A DNA stretch of 64,000 nt from Lachnospiraceae bacterium (lineage in GTDB: Bacteria; Bacillota; Clostridia; Lachnospirales; Lachnospiraceae), in the NCBI GenBank assembly GCA_021770785.1, contig JAETQH010000013.1:17493-81492 (forward strand). Direction: 5' to 3'. The translations under genes and the position numbers were made by a program. Below the pieces are notes generated by a model. That model was not told the origin of the DNA, did not search any database, and saw only the letters and a program-made list of their open reading frames with translations. Positions 28,455 through 37,350 of the stretch are shown here, in pieces. Every line of letters begins with the position of its first letter. Position 1 is the stretch's first letter.

Positions 28455-29102
28455 ATGAAGAAAAAAGTAATTAGTGTAATTTTGGCATCGATGACTGCGC
28501 TTTCAGTAGCTGCATGTGGTGGTTCTCCTGAGCCGGCTGCTACACAGGACAAACCTGCTGTGGAAGAAAACAAAGAAGATACTACACCGGTTGCTACAGA
28601 GGAAAAGAAAGAGGCTGCTGAGCCGGAAACGACTGCTGCAGAAGAGGAAAACGTTTCTACAACAGAGGAGGATGGGACCGCTGCAGAAGAGGGGGCTGAT
28701 TTCACGATTCTTGATGTGACGGCTGATTTAGTTGATGCCGGTATTTATGCGACTGACGACAGCAATACAGAGTATGTGATTACTCTTTTCCATGACCCGG
28801 ATCAAAATCCATATATTTCCTTGATGCAAGTGGATGAAAATGGTTCCGGTGATCTCATTTGCGGTGCATATGATGATAGCTGTGTAGAAATTATACCGGA
28901 TGAAGAAAATGGTGTTGACTGGACAGTATTTAGCATTACTGATGTTTACACGGAAACAGACTATACAATCATTTTTGCTGAGGGTGATGATGGTTCTGTA
29001 GCAATTACGAACGAGGACTTCTCTGTAATAATGGAAGGCGAGTATCTTTCTAATGAAGAAGCTGTCACATGTATGGGTGTAGCTGTTGCATTCATTGAAT
29101 AG
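28455..29102 (+). CDS. Putative secreted lipoprotein, acidic
   Basis: 215-aa protein with a lipoprotein signal peptide (Lys-rich start, hydrophobic core, lipobox LSVAAC with Cys21), then a Glu/Thr/Ala-rich linker (about 25-80) and a C-terminal domain of about 135 residues with no motif I recognise. AGGAGG sits before the ATG. Followed by a strong terminator, so it is probably monocistronic. It may be a cell-surface sensor or stress protein; function unknown. Confidence 0.75.
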   Translation: MKKKVISVILASMTALSVAACGGSPEPAATQDKPAVEENKEDTTPVATEEKKEAAEPETTAAEEENVSTTEEDGTAAEEGADFTILDVTADLVDAGIYATDDSNTEYVITLFHDPDQNPYISLMQVDENGSGDLICGAYDDSCVEIIPDEENGVDWTVFSITDVYTETDYTIIFAEGDDGSVAITNEDFSVIMEGEYLSNEEAVTCMGVAVAFIE

Positions 29103-29117
29103 TTATTTAGGAAGAAT

Positions 29118-29158
29118 ACAGAAAGAATCACAAACCAAAAGATTCTTTCTGTATTTTT
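29118..29158 (+). terminator. Intrinsic terminator of the lipoprotein gene
   Basis: ACAGAAAGAATC (29118-29129) pairs perfectly with GATTCTTTCTGT (29141-29152) and is followed by ATTTTTG. Confidence 0.9.
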
Positions 29159-29243
29159 GCACATACAGAGCGAGGGCATCGTTCAATCATTTCATTTAAT
29201 GTTTCCACGTCCCCCCCTTTTTAGAATAAAAGGAATATAGACT

Positions 29244-30518
29244 ATGGTCCAAATTGATATCATGACGATACGATATATCGTAACGCTGTTATTTGGCGTT
29301 GCTACGACTGCCTCATTTGCAGGAATATTGCAAAAAAAGAATACTGTTAAACTGGTTTGTATCGTATGTTTTTTATTGTTGCTGCAAGGTGTTTTCTTTG
29401 TGTCCTTTGGATTGGATGCAGTTGTGACTTCCTATCCGATCCATACGCATATGGTACTTGTGGGGGCACTTGTGCTTTGTTTTCAATGCACGGTTAAGGA
29501 TGCAACAATCTGCACGCTTTTGGCATATATGTGCTGCCAGATTCCGGCGTGGATATCCAGATGGACTATGTATACGATGTATCATAGCAGCATAAGAGAG
29601 TTTTTGATATACTTTTTCGCAGCATTGATTACATTCTGGATGATTGTAAAATATGCAGCAGCTCCAATACATGAATTGCTGCAGGGATCAAAAGCAGAAA
29701 CCATGGTGATGGGGATTGTGCCAGTTACATACTATTTGTTTGATTATTTAACAACTGTGTGGACGAAGGTGTTGTACACAGGGAATTACCATGTAGCACA
29801 GTTTATGCCCTCTGTAATATGTGTGGCATATCTTGTTTTTGCAGTGGTATTCAGTCATGAGCAGAAGCGAAGAACGGAGGCAATGGAGGAAAGAACCATC
29901 CTTCAGAATGAATTATACATCGTAGAAACGGAGACCGAGAGTTTAAGAGAGTTGTCAAAATTAGCAAGAATTCATAGACATGACATGCGGCATCATCTGG
30001 CTTTGATTCTTCATTTGATCGAAGAGAATCATATCGAGGAGGCGCGGGAATACATACGGGAGAATATCGAGAGGATTGATGAATTTACGCCACACAGATT
30101 CTGCGAGATGGAAATGCTGAATCTGATTCTTTCGCATTTTGAAAGCCAGGCAGAAGAAATGAAAGCCCAATATCGTTTTGGTGTTGAATTGCCCGCGCAG
30201 ATGCCGCTTACCAAACCGGAGTTGTGTGCGTTGGTGTCAAATGCCTTGGAAAATGCTTTTCATGCAGTGAGAGAACTGCCGGAAGAAAAGCGATTCGTGG
30301 ATGCAAGGCTGTGTGAGCTCAATGGAAAATTAATTTTCTCTGTAGACAATTCCTGTGATGACAGGATTCAGATAACAGGTAACAGGCCGAAGACTGATAA
30401 GGCGGGGCATGGATATGGCACACGAAGTATTATGACAATTGCCAATGAACATAATGGTATGGCTGTATTTCAGTCAGAAAATGGAATGTTTTCTTTGATG
30501 GTGACGATACCATTATGA
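29244..30518 (+). CDS. Sensor histidine kinase, GHKL type (AgrC-like)
   Basis: 424-aa membrane kinase. Six or so hydrophobic segments (residues about 8-205) replace an extracellular sensor domain, as in AgrC/quorum-type kinases. Then come a linker helix, the phosphoacceptor region RIHRHDMRHHLALILHL (His246), and a GHKL ATPase with N-box ALVSNALENAFHA and G-box GHGYGTRSIM. It faces the LytTR regulator gene tail to tail with one base between the stops, so the pair is convergent rather than an operon. Ligand unknown; no peptide precursor gene was recognised nearby. Confidence 0.9.
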   Translation: MVQIDIMTIRYIVTLLFGVATTASFAGILQKKNTVKLVCIVCFLLLLQGVFFVSFGLDAVVTSYPIHTHMVLVGALVLCFQCTVKDATICTLLAYMCCQIPAWISRWTMYTMYHSSIREFLIYFFAALITFWMIVKYAAAPIHELLQGSKAETMVMGIVPVTYYLFDYLTTVWTKVLYTGNYHVAQFMPSVICVAYLVFAVVFSHEQKRRTEAMEERTILQNELYIVETETESLRELSKLARIHRHDMRHHLALILHLIEENHIEEAREYIRENIERIDEFTPHRFCEMEMLNLILSHFESQAEEMKAQYRFGVELPAQMPLTKPELCALVSNALENAFHAVRELPEEKRFVDARLCELNGKLIFSVDNSCDDRIQITGNRPKTDKAGHGYGTRSIMTIANEHNGMAVFQSENGMFSLMVTIPL

Positions 30519-30519
30519 T

Positions 30520-31242
30520 TTATTTCCTAATGGCTGAATGAAGGTATTCAATATAGCGCTTTTTTATAGCAGGTAACAAATTCCGTGAAATAGGGACTTC
30601 ATTTCCTGTAAGGGTAATAAAACTCTTTTGATTCATGGATTTCATGAAATCCATGTTGATGATATAAGAACGATGGATTTTGAGAAATTCCGAATGCCTG
30701 AGCAACGCGTCTTCATAATCTGAAAGACGTCCCGATATGGACGTAACCGTTCTGTCAATCAGGTGAAAGGACAAAGTGCGGCTATTGATTTCTACAAATT
30801 CAATCTGGGAAAGGGAAAGCATATAAATTGCCTTTGTAGTTTGAAACATAATAGATTTCTTCAGAGTACTTTCTGTCGTTGCATAGGCTTTATCCAAAGC
30901 CTCGAATAAAGCATTCCGATCCACGGGCTTCATTAAATAGTCAAAGGCATGTACTCTGTAGCTCTCTACTGCAAATTCCCGGCTGGTGGTAAGAAATATA
31001 ATGGGTATCTTTTCGTTGGATTCCCTGATTTCTCTGGCAGTCTCGATTCCGGTAAACCTGGGCATAAGGATATCTAAAAGCAAAACATCATAAGGGTGCG
31101 TATTGATAGAATTCAGCAGATCCAGCCCATTGTAGTAAACATCGTATTGAACATACTCACCGGCCGGTGTGCGATAAGAATCTAAAGCCGCAGTAAGGAT
31201 ATTTTGTTGTGCAGTGTTGTCTTCACAAATTGCGATTTTCAT
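30520..31242 (-). CDS. LytTR family response regulator
   Basis: 240 aa. Receiver domain with acidic pocket CEDN, phosphoacceptor Asp57 in LLLDILMPRFTG, and FDYLMKPV (Lys105 region). The C-terminal LytTR DNA-binding domain (about 138-235) has IEFVEINSRTLSFHL and LKIHRSYIINMDFM. Likely partner of the adjacent AgrC-like kinase. A TTGACA-16-TATACT promoter lies upstream on the minus strand. Confidence 0.92.
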   Translation of the reverse strand: MKIAICEDNTAQQNILTAALDSYRTPAGEYVQYDVYYNGLDLLNSINTHPYDVLLLDILMPRFTGIETAREIRESNEKIPIIFLTTSREFAVESYRVHAFDYLMKPVDRNALFEALDKAYATTESTLKKSIMFQTTKAIYMLSLSQIEFVEINSRTLSFHLIDRTVTSISGRLSDYEDALLRHSEFLKIHRSYIINMDFMKSMNQKSFITLTGNEVPISRNLLPAIKKRYIEYLHSAIRK

Positions 31243-31282
31243 AGTATCAGTTCCTAACCTATCTTGCTCAATGAATATAAAA

Positions 31283-31310
31283 AGTATAGCAGAAACGGGA
31301 ACGATGTCAA
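31283..31310 (-). promoter_or_regulatory. Promoter of the LytTR regulator gene
   Basis: On the minus strand a perfect TTGACA (31310-31305) and TATACT (31288-31283) are spaced by 16 bases, about 40 bases before the ATG. Confidence 0.7.
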
Positions 31311-31339
31311 GAATTGTCGTGGAGCCAATAGAAAATTTC

Positions 31340-31368
31340 TTGAGAAAAGCATGGTAATACGCTAAAAT
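31340..31368 (+). promoter_or_regulatory. Promoter of the TrmH-family gene
   Basis: TTGAGA (31340-31345) and TAAAAT (31363-31368) with a 17-base spacer, 25 bases before the ATG. It is divergent from the LytTR promoter, and the two start regions lie about 55 bases apart. Confidence 0.6.
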
Positions 31369-31393
31369 GAAATGAGAAAGCGAGAAATCAGAT

Positions 31394-32233
31394 ATGGCAA
31401 ATGTAATGGAAATAACCGATTTTCAGGCTCCGGAACTTGATATTTATGCGAGAAAAAACGAAGCACAGCTTTTACATCTGTATGAACCGGACGGCGGGAT
31501 TTTTATTGCAGAAAGCCCCAAGGTGATTGAGCGGGCATTAGATGCAGGCTGTGTTCCTATATCCCTCTTGTCTGAACATAAGCATGTGGAAGGGCAGGCG
31601 AAAGATATCATTGCGCGTTGCGGAGATATCCCTGTGTATACGGCAGAACTCGACGTACTTACTCAAATCACGGGGTTTGCACTGACAAGGGGACTGCTCT
31701 GTGCCATGCACCGTCCGAAACTGCCGACGGTTGAGGAGGTATGCCGGGACGCCGGCAGAATTGCAGTACTGGAAAATGTGGTAAATCCTACCAATATAGG
31801 CGCTATTTTCCGCTCGGCGGCGGCGCTTGGCATGGATGCGGTACTGCTCACGGCGGCATGCAGCAACCCACTCTATCGGCGTGCTATCAGGGTGAGTATG
31901 GGAACTGTCTTTCAGATACCGTGGACATTTTTGGATTCCTCCGTGGAAATAAGCTCCTTGCATGAGCTGGGCTTTCAAACGGCGGCAATGGCATTGAGCG
32001 GGCACTCGGTTTCCATCGAAGACGAGCGGCTAAAAAGGGAACGAAAGCTGGCGGTGGTTCTTGGAACGGAGGGGGACGGGCTGGCGGAAAAAACCATTTC
32101 GGACTGCGATTATACGGTGCGTATCCCTATGTTCCACGGCGTAGATTCCCTGAATGTGGCGGCAGCTTCGGCGGTGGCGTTCTGGGAGCTGGGAGGCAGG
32201 AGGAATTTTGAGGCTGTACAGGAAGCGCTTTAG
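31394..32233 (+). CDS. TrmH (SpoU) family RNA methyltransferase
   Basis: 279-aa SPOUT methyltransferase using S-adenosylmethionine to methylate a ribose 2'-OH in tRNA or rRNA. N-terminal substrate-binding domain (about 1-110), then SPOUT motif 1 LENVVNPTNIGAIFRSAAALG (asparagine and arginine conserved), motif 2 VLGTEGDGL, and motif 3 IPMFHGVDSLNVAAASAVAFW. Target nucleotide cannot be told from sequence. Confidence 0.88.
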   Translation: MANVMEITDFQAPELDIYARKNEAQLLHLYEPDGGIFIAESPKVIERALDAGCVPISLLSEHKHVEGQAKDIIARCGDIPVYTAELDVLTQITGFALTRGLLCAMHRPKLPTVEEVCRDAGRIAVLENVVNPTNIGAIFRSAAALGMDAVLLTAACSNPLYRRAIRVSMGTVFQIPWTFLDSSVEISSLHELGFQTAAMALSGHSVSIEDERLKRERKLAVVLGTEGDGLAEKTISDCDYTVRIPMFHGVDSLNVAAASAVAFWELGGRRNFEAVQEAL

Positions 32234-32300
32234 TAGAGAAAGAAAAGCCTGATTATTTCAACACAATTTAGAAACAATTTAACCGAATACCCTAAAATGC

Positions 32301-32346
32301 AAAGGTGCAGAAAATTTTATTGAAAATTTTTTGCACCTTTTCTATT
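32301..32346 (+). terminator. Long intrinsic terminator before gltB
   Basis: An 18-bp arm AAAGGTGCAGAAAATTTT (32301-32318) pairs with its near-perfect complement (32323-32340, one mismatch) around ATTG, then TCTATT. It ends the TrmH transcript. The remainder of the 337-base gap to gltB (32347-32570) is AT-rich leader; several TTGAAA and TATAA-like words are present, but no well-spaced promoter stands out. Confidence 0.75.
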
Positions 32347-32570
32347 GCTGAATTGTTTTTGATACCAGCTTTTGAAAAGAAAAATAAATAAAAATTCAGA
32401 TAATTTTATTGAAAACATATAAATTCACATATTATCAGACAATATGTGAAAAATACAGGTAGACAAATGGACTTGAAAGTTGTATATTAGGTTATAACAA
32501 ATCAAGAAAAAGACAACTGTTTTTCCTATAAAGACAGTTTCTGGCAATACACGAAGTGGAAAGGAAGAAA

Positions 32571-35500
32571 ATGATGAAAGATAAGTTGAACCGTTTTTCT
32601 GCAGCAGGTGCCCCTGACACCGAACAGGGTATGTACAGCCCGTCCTTTGAGCATGACAACTGCGGTATTGGTGCCGTAGTAAATATCAAAGGGATCAAGA
32701 CCCACGATACCGTGGCAAATGCCTTAAAGATTGTGGAGAACTTAAAGCACAGGGCAGGAAAGGACGCAGAGGGAAAAACCGGTGACGGTGTTGGTATTTT
32801 GTTACAGGTTTCCCACAAATTCTTTTCAAAGGTAACAAAGCCTCTGGGAATCGAAATCGGTGACGAGAGAGATTACGGCGTGGGTATGTTCTTTTTTCCA
32901 CAGGATGAGCTGAAACGCAACCGGGCAAAGAAAATGTTCGAGGTTATCGTAGAGAAAGAGGGCATGAAGTTCTTAGGCTGGAGGGAAGTGCCTACCGACC
33001 CTACGAAGTTAGGGCAGAAAGCCGTTGACTGTATGCCTTACATTATGCAGGGCTTTGTAGGGCGTCCTGCGGAGGTGGATAAAGGTCTTGCCTTTGACCG
33101 CAAGCTCTATGTAGTACGCCGGGTGTTTGAGCAATCCAATGATGATACTTATGTGGTTTCTTTATCCAGCAGAACCATCGTATACAAGGGTATGTTCTTA
33201 GTAGAGCAGCTCCGGTTGTTCTTCGGAGATTTGCAGGATAAAGATTATGAATCAGCTATTGCAACGGTGCACTCCCGTTTCTCTACCAACACAAACCCTA
33301 GCTGGGAGAGGGCACATCCGAACCGATTTATCGTACATAATGGTGAGATTAACACCATTAAGGGAAATGCGGATAAGATGTTAGCCCGTGAAGAAACCAT
33401 GGAGTCCGAGCATTTAAAGGGAGAGCTGCAGAAGGTGCTTCCGGTTATCAATACCGAGGGTTCTGACTCAGCCATGTTAGATAACACCTTAGAATTTTTG
33501 GTTATGAGCGGTATGGATTTACCCCTTGCCGTAATGATTATGATACCGGAGCCCTGGGCGAACAACCGTATCATGTCCCAGAAAAAAAAGGATTTCTACC
33601 AGTATTATGCAACTATGATGGAACCCTGGGACGGTCCTGCTTCCATTCTTTTCTCCGACGGAGATATGATGGGTGCGGTGCTTGACCGCAATGGTCTGCG
33701 TCCTTCCCGTTACTATATCACCGATGATGATTATTTAATTCTTTCCTCTGAGGTGGGCGTGTTAGACATTGACTCGACGAAGATTGTGGTAAAAGAGCGT
33801 CTCCGTCCCGGAAAAATGCTCTTAGTGGATACCGTTAAGGGAAAGGTTATTGATGATGACGAATTAAAAGAGACCTATGCCGGTAAGCAGCCCTACGGGG
33901 AGTGGCTTGACCGCAACCTGCTGGAGCTGGCAGATTTAAAAATTCCAAACCAGCGTGTGCCGGAGTACAGCAAAGAAGAGCGCCAGAGAATGCAGAAGGC
34001 GTTCGGTTATACCTATGAATCCTTAAGGGAGGCAATTTTACCGATGGCAAAGAGCGGCGGTGAGGGAACCTCCGCCATGGGTATTGATACCCCACTGGCA
34101 GTCTTAGCAGGCGACCACCAGCCCTTATTTAATTACTTTAAACAATTATTTGCTCAGGTAACCAATCCGCCTATCGACTCTATCCGTGAGAAGGTTGTTA
34201 CCTCCACCACCGTATATATCGGAGAGGACGGCAACCTGTTAGAGGAGGCGGCAGCGAACTGTCAGGTGTTAAAGGTAAACAATCCGATTCTGACCAACAC
34301 CGATTTGATGAAAATCAAATGTATGAAGGTAGAGGGCTTTAAGGTAGAGGTTCTTCCGATTATCTACTATAAAAACACCAGCTTAGAGAAAGCCATTGAC
34401 CGTCTCTTTGTGGAGGCGGACCGTGCGTACCGTGACGGGGCGAATATTTTAATTCTTTCTGATCGGGGCGTGGATGAAAACCATGTGCCGATTCCGTCCC
34501 TGTTAGCAGTGTCTGCATTGCAGCAGCACTTAGTAAGAACCAAAAAGAGAACGTCCTTAGCCATGATTTTGGAGTCCGGCGAGCCGAGAGAGGTACATCA
34601 TTTTGCTACCCTGTTAGGCTACGGTGCCTGTGCCATCAACCCGTATTTGGCACAGGATACGGTAAAACAGTTAGTGGATGAGCACATGCTTGACAAGGAT
34701 TATTATGCAGCGGTGCAGGATTACAATTACGCTATCTTAAACGGTATTGTAAAGATTGCGTCTAAGATGGGGATTTCCACCATTCAGTCCTATGAAGGTT
34801 CTAAAATTTTTGAGGCAATCGGTATTGATAAAAATGTCATTGACAAATATTTTACCAACACCGTGAGCCGTATCGGAGGCATCACCTTAAAGGATATCGA
34901 GGAGGATGTAAACGAACTGCATTCCGCAGCTTACGACCCCTTGGGCTTAGAGAATGACCTGACTTTAGACAGCAGAGGACGCCATAAGATGAGAAGCGGC
35001 GCAGACCCGCACCTTTACAATCCTGCCACTATTCATTTATTGCAGGAGGCAACCAGACGGGGCGATTACGAACTGTTCAAACAGTATACCGAATTGGTAA
35101 ATAAAGAAGAGACAGAAATTACTCTCCGTGGGTTGATGGACTTTAACTATCCGAAAAAGGGCGTACCCATCGAGGAAGTAGAGAGCGTGGATTCTATTGT
35201 CACCAGATTTAAGACAGGAGCCATGTCTTACGGCTCCATTTCCCAGGAGGCACATGAGACCTTAGCCATCGCCATGAACCGCCTCCACGGAAAATCAAAC
35301 TCCGGCGAGGGCGGTGAGGACGCAGAGCGTATTGCCAGCAAGAACAGCCCGGTCAACCGTTGTTCTGCCATTAAGCAGGTGGCATCCGGACGTTTCGGCG
35401 TTACCAGCCAGTATTTAGTCAGCGCAGAGGAAATCCAGATTAAGATGGCACAGGGAGCAAAGCCGGGTGAGGGAGGACACCTTCCGGGCAAAAAGGTATA

Positions 35501-37145
35501 TCCGTGGATTGCAAAGACAAGGCTTTCCACACCGGGCGTATCCTTAATTTCCCCGCCGCCTCATCACGATATTTACTCGATTGAGGACTTAGAGCAGTTG
35601 ATTTACGACTTAAAGAACTCAAACCGTGCGGCAAGAATCACCGTAAAACTGGTATCGGAAGCCGGAGTCGGAACGGTGGCAGCCGGTGTTGCCAAAGCCG
35701 GGGCACAGGTAGTTTTGATTTCCGGTTATGACGGAGGTACGGGAGCGGCGCCGTCAAGTTCTATCCACAATGCGGGGCTTCCCTGGGAGCTTGGTTTAGC
35801 GGAGACACACCAGACATTGATTATGAACGGACTTCGTAATAAAGTGCGCATCGAGACAGACGGTAAGCTGATGAGCGGACGTGACGTTGCCATTGCAGCA
35901 TTGCTGGGGGCGGAGGAATACGGTTTTGCCACGGCTCCCCTTGTAACCTTAGGCTGTGTCATGATGCGTGTATGTAACTTAGACACCTGTCCGGCAGGGA
36001 TCGCCACCCAGAATCCGGAGCTTCGGAAACGTTTTGCAGGAAAACCGGAGTACGTGGAGAACTTTATGCGGTTCATCGCCCAGGATTTAAGAGAATATAT
36101 GGCAAAATTGGGCTGCAAGACCATTGACGAGATGGTGGGAAGAGGAGATTTGTTGAAGGTTCGTGATGATTTATCCGGACGTGACAAAGAAATTGACTTA
36201 TCCCGCATTTTAAATAATCCATTTGCAGAGCAGAAACAGAAAGTAATCTTCGATCCGAAACAGGTATATGATTTTGAGTTAGAGAAAACCAAGGACATTA
36301 CCTTGCTGTTAAAACAGTTAGGTCCCGCATTAGAGAAAAAACAGCGCAGAAGCATTGATGTGGAGGTTACCAATACAGACCGTTCCTTCGGTACGATTTT
36401 CGGTTCGGAAATCACCAAAAAATACGGTGGTGAGGGCTTAGAGGAAGATACCTTCATTGTAAAATGTACAGGAGCCGGCGGACAGAGCTTCGGGGCATTT
36501 ATTCCGAAGGGACTGACCTTAGAGCTGGTGGGAGATTCCAACGACTACTTTGGAAAGGGACTTTCCGGCGGCAAGCTGGTAGTTTATGCTCCGGCAGGGG
36601 TGAAATACAAGAAGGACGAGAACATTATCATCGGTAACGTGGCGCTTTACGGAGCCACCAGCGGAAAGGCATTTATCAGCGGTGTGGCAGGCGAACGTTT
36701 CTGTGTCCGCAACTCCGGCGCTTCCGCAGTCGTAGAGGGTGTGGGTGACCACGGTTGTGAGTATATGACAGGCGGACGTGTGGCAGTTCTCGGGAAAACC
36801 GGGAAAAACTTTGCTGCAGGTATGAGCGGCGGTATCGCTTATGTGTTAGACGAGGATAACGATTTATATACCCGTATCAATAAAGAAATGGTATTCTCCG
36901 AGGAAGTCAGCAACAAGTATGACGTTATGGAGTTAAAGGAAATGATTAACGAGCATGTGGCGCTGACCAACTCCGAAAAAGGAAAGGAAATCTTAGATAA
37001 TTTCAGTGAGTACCTGCCGAAATTCAAAAAGGTAGTTCCATATGATTATAACCGTATGCTTATGGCGATTGTGCAGATGGAAGAAAAGGGATTGTCCTCT
37101 GAGCAGGCACAGATTGAGGCGTTTTATGCTAATACAAGAAACTAA
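32571..37145 (+). CDS. gltB: Glutamate synthase large subunit (NADPH-type)
   Basis: 1524-aa GOGAT alpha subunit that transfers the glutamine amide to 2-oxoglutarate. Class II glutaminase domain with the active-site Cys31 in DNCGIGAVV (exposed after propeptide removal), a central domain, the FMN-binding synthase domain with ISGYDGGTGAAPSSS, a 3Fe-4S Cys cluster in RVCNLDTCPAGIATQ, and the C-terminal GXGXG beta-helix domain. ATG 32571 follows GGAAAGGAAG; the frame opens at a GTG 15 bases upstream. Partner gltD follows after an unusual repeat spacer. Confidence 0.96.
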   Translation: MMKDKLNRFSAAGAPDTEQGMYSPSFEHDNCGIGAVVNIKGIKTHDTVANALKIVENLKHRAGKDAEGKTGDGVGILLQVSHKFFSKVTKPLGIEIGDERDYGVGMFFFPQDELKRNRAKKMFEVIVEKEGMKFLGWREVPTDPTKLGQKAVDCMPYIMQGFVGRPAEVDKGLAFDRKLYVVRRVFEQSNDDTYVVSLSSRTIVYKGMFLVEQLRLFFGDLQDKDYESAIATVHSRFSTNTNPSWERAHPNRFIVHNGEINTIKGNADKMLAREETMESEHLKGELQKVLPVINTEGSDSAMLDNTLEFLVMSGMDLPLAVMIMIPEPWANNRIMSQKKKDFYQYYATMMEPWDGPASILFSDGDMMGAVLDRNGLRPSRYYITDDDYLILSSEVGVLDIDSTKIVVKERLRPGKMLLVDTVKGKVIDDDELKETYAGKQPYGEWLDRNLLELADLKIPNQRVPEYSKEERQRMQKAFGYTYESLREAILPMAKSGGEGTSAMGIDTPLAVLAGDHQPLFNYFKQLFAQVTNPPIDSIREKVVTSTTVYIGEDGNLLEEAAANCQVLKVNNPILTNTDLMKIKCMKVEGFKVEVLPIIYYKNTSLEKAIDRLFVEADRAYRDGANILILSDRGVDENHVPIPSLLAVSALQQHLVRTKKRTSLAMILESGEPREVHHFATLLGYGACAINPYLAQDTVKQLVDEHMLDKDYYAAVQDYNYAILNGIVKIASKMGISTIQSYEGSKIFEAIGIDKNVIDKYFTNTVSRIGGITLKDIEEDVNELHSAAYDPLGLENDLTLDSRGRHKMRSGADPHLYNPATIHLLQEATRRGDYELFKQYTELVNKEETEITLRGLMDFNYPKKGVPIEEVESVDSIVTRFKTGAMSYGSISQEAHETLAIAMNRLHGKSNSGEGGEDAERIASKNSPVNRCSAIKQVASGRFGVTSQYLVSAEEIQIKMAQGAKPGEGGHLPGKKVYPWIAKTRLSTPGVSLISPPPHHDIYSIEDLEQLIYDLKNSNRAARITVKLVSEAGVGTVAAGVAKAGAQVVLISGYDGGTGAAPSSSIHNAGLPWELGLAETHQTLIMNGLRNKVRIETDGKLMSGRDVAIAALLGAEEYGFATAPLVTLGCVMMRVCNLDTCPAGIATQNPELRKRFAGKPEYVENFMRFIAQDLREYMAKLGCKTIDEMVGRGDLLKVRDDLSGRDKEIDLSRILNNPFAEQKQKVIFDPKQVYDFELEKTKDITLLLKQLGPALEKKQRRSIDVEVTNTDRSFGTIFGSEITKKYGGEGLEEDTFIVKCTGAGGQSFGAFIPKGLTLELVGDSNDYFGKGLSGGKLVVYAPAGVKYKKDENIIIGNVALYGATSGKAFISGVAGERFCVRNSGASAVVEGVGDHGCEYMTGGRVAVLGKTGKNFAAGMSGGIAYVLDEDNDLYTRINKEMVFSEEVSNKYDVMELKEMINEHVALTNSEKGKEILDNFSEYLPKFKKVVPYDYNRMLMAIVQMEEKGLSSEQAQIEAFYANTRN

Positions 37146-37325
37146 GAGTCTCTAAGGCGATAAAAAAATATCGCCTAAGACACTCTAAGTTTCTCGAAGA
37201 ATGCCACGAGGGCATTCTTCCCAGAGTTAGGAGCCTTTAAGGCGATAAAAGACATCGCCTAAGACACTCTAAGTTTCTCGAAGAATGCCGCAAGGGCATT
37301 CTTCCCCAGAACTAAGAGTGTCTAA
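37146..37325 (+). repeat. Two tandem 85-bp hairpin repeats between gltB and gltD
   Basis: Unit 1 (37146-37230) and unit 2 (37231-37315) are near-identical, and a third unit begins (37316-37325) before the sequence diverges. Each unit contains two hairpins, one made of AGGCGAT/ATCGCCT and one of GAAGAATGCC/GGGCATTCTTC. The spacer is transcribed between two genes of one enzyme, so it may tune gltD expression or transcript stability. Confidence 0.85.
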
Positions 37326-37350
37326 ATTTCCAAAAGAAAGGAAGATAAAG

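Noticed and set aside
28316..28705. Minus-strand frame over the lipoprotein gene
   Set aside because: Ser/Ala/Val-rich mirror of the Glu/Thr/Ala linker; the plus strand has a signal peptide, ribosome site and terminator.
24012..31242. SbcCD plus lipoprotein plus two-component system as a novel defense cluster
   Set aside because: SbcCD is a common repair complex; the lipoprotein and signalling genes have their own terminators or promoters, so no operon link supports a joint system.
32347..32570. Possible glutamine riboswitch or other known leader before gltB
   Set aside because: The region is AT-rich with no conserved riboswitch core I can recognise; only the terminator hairpin at 32301-32340 is clear.
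37146..37325. Regular repeats that could suggest a small CRISPR array
   Set aside because: Units are 85 bp, abut directly, and have no unique spacers; each contains hairpins. They are tandem repeats, and no cas genes are near.
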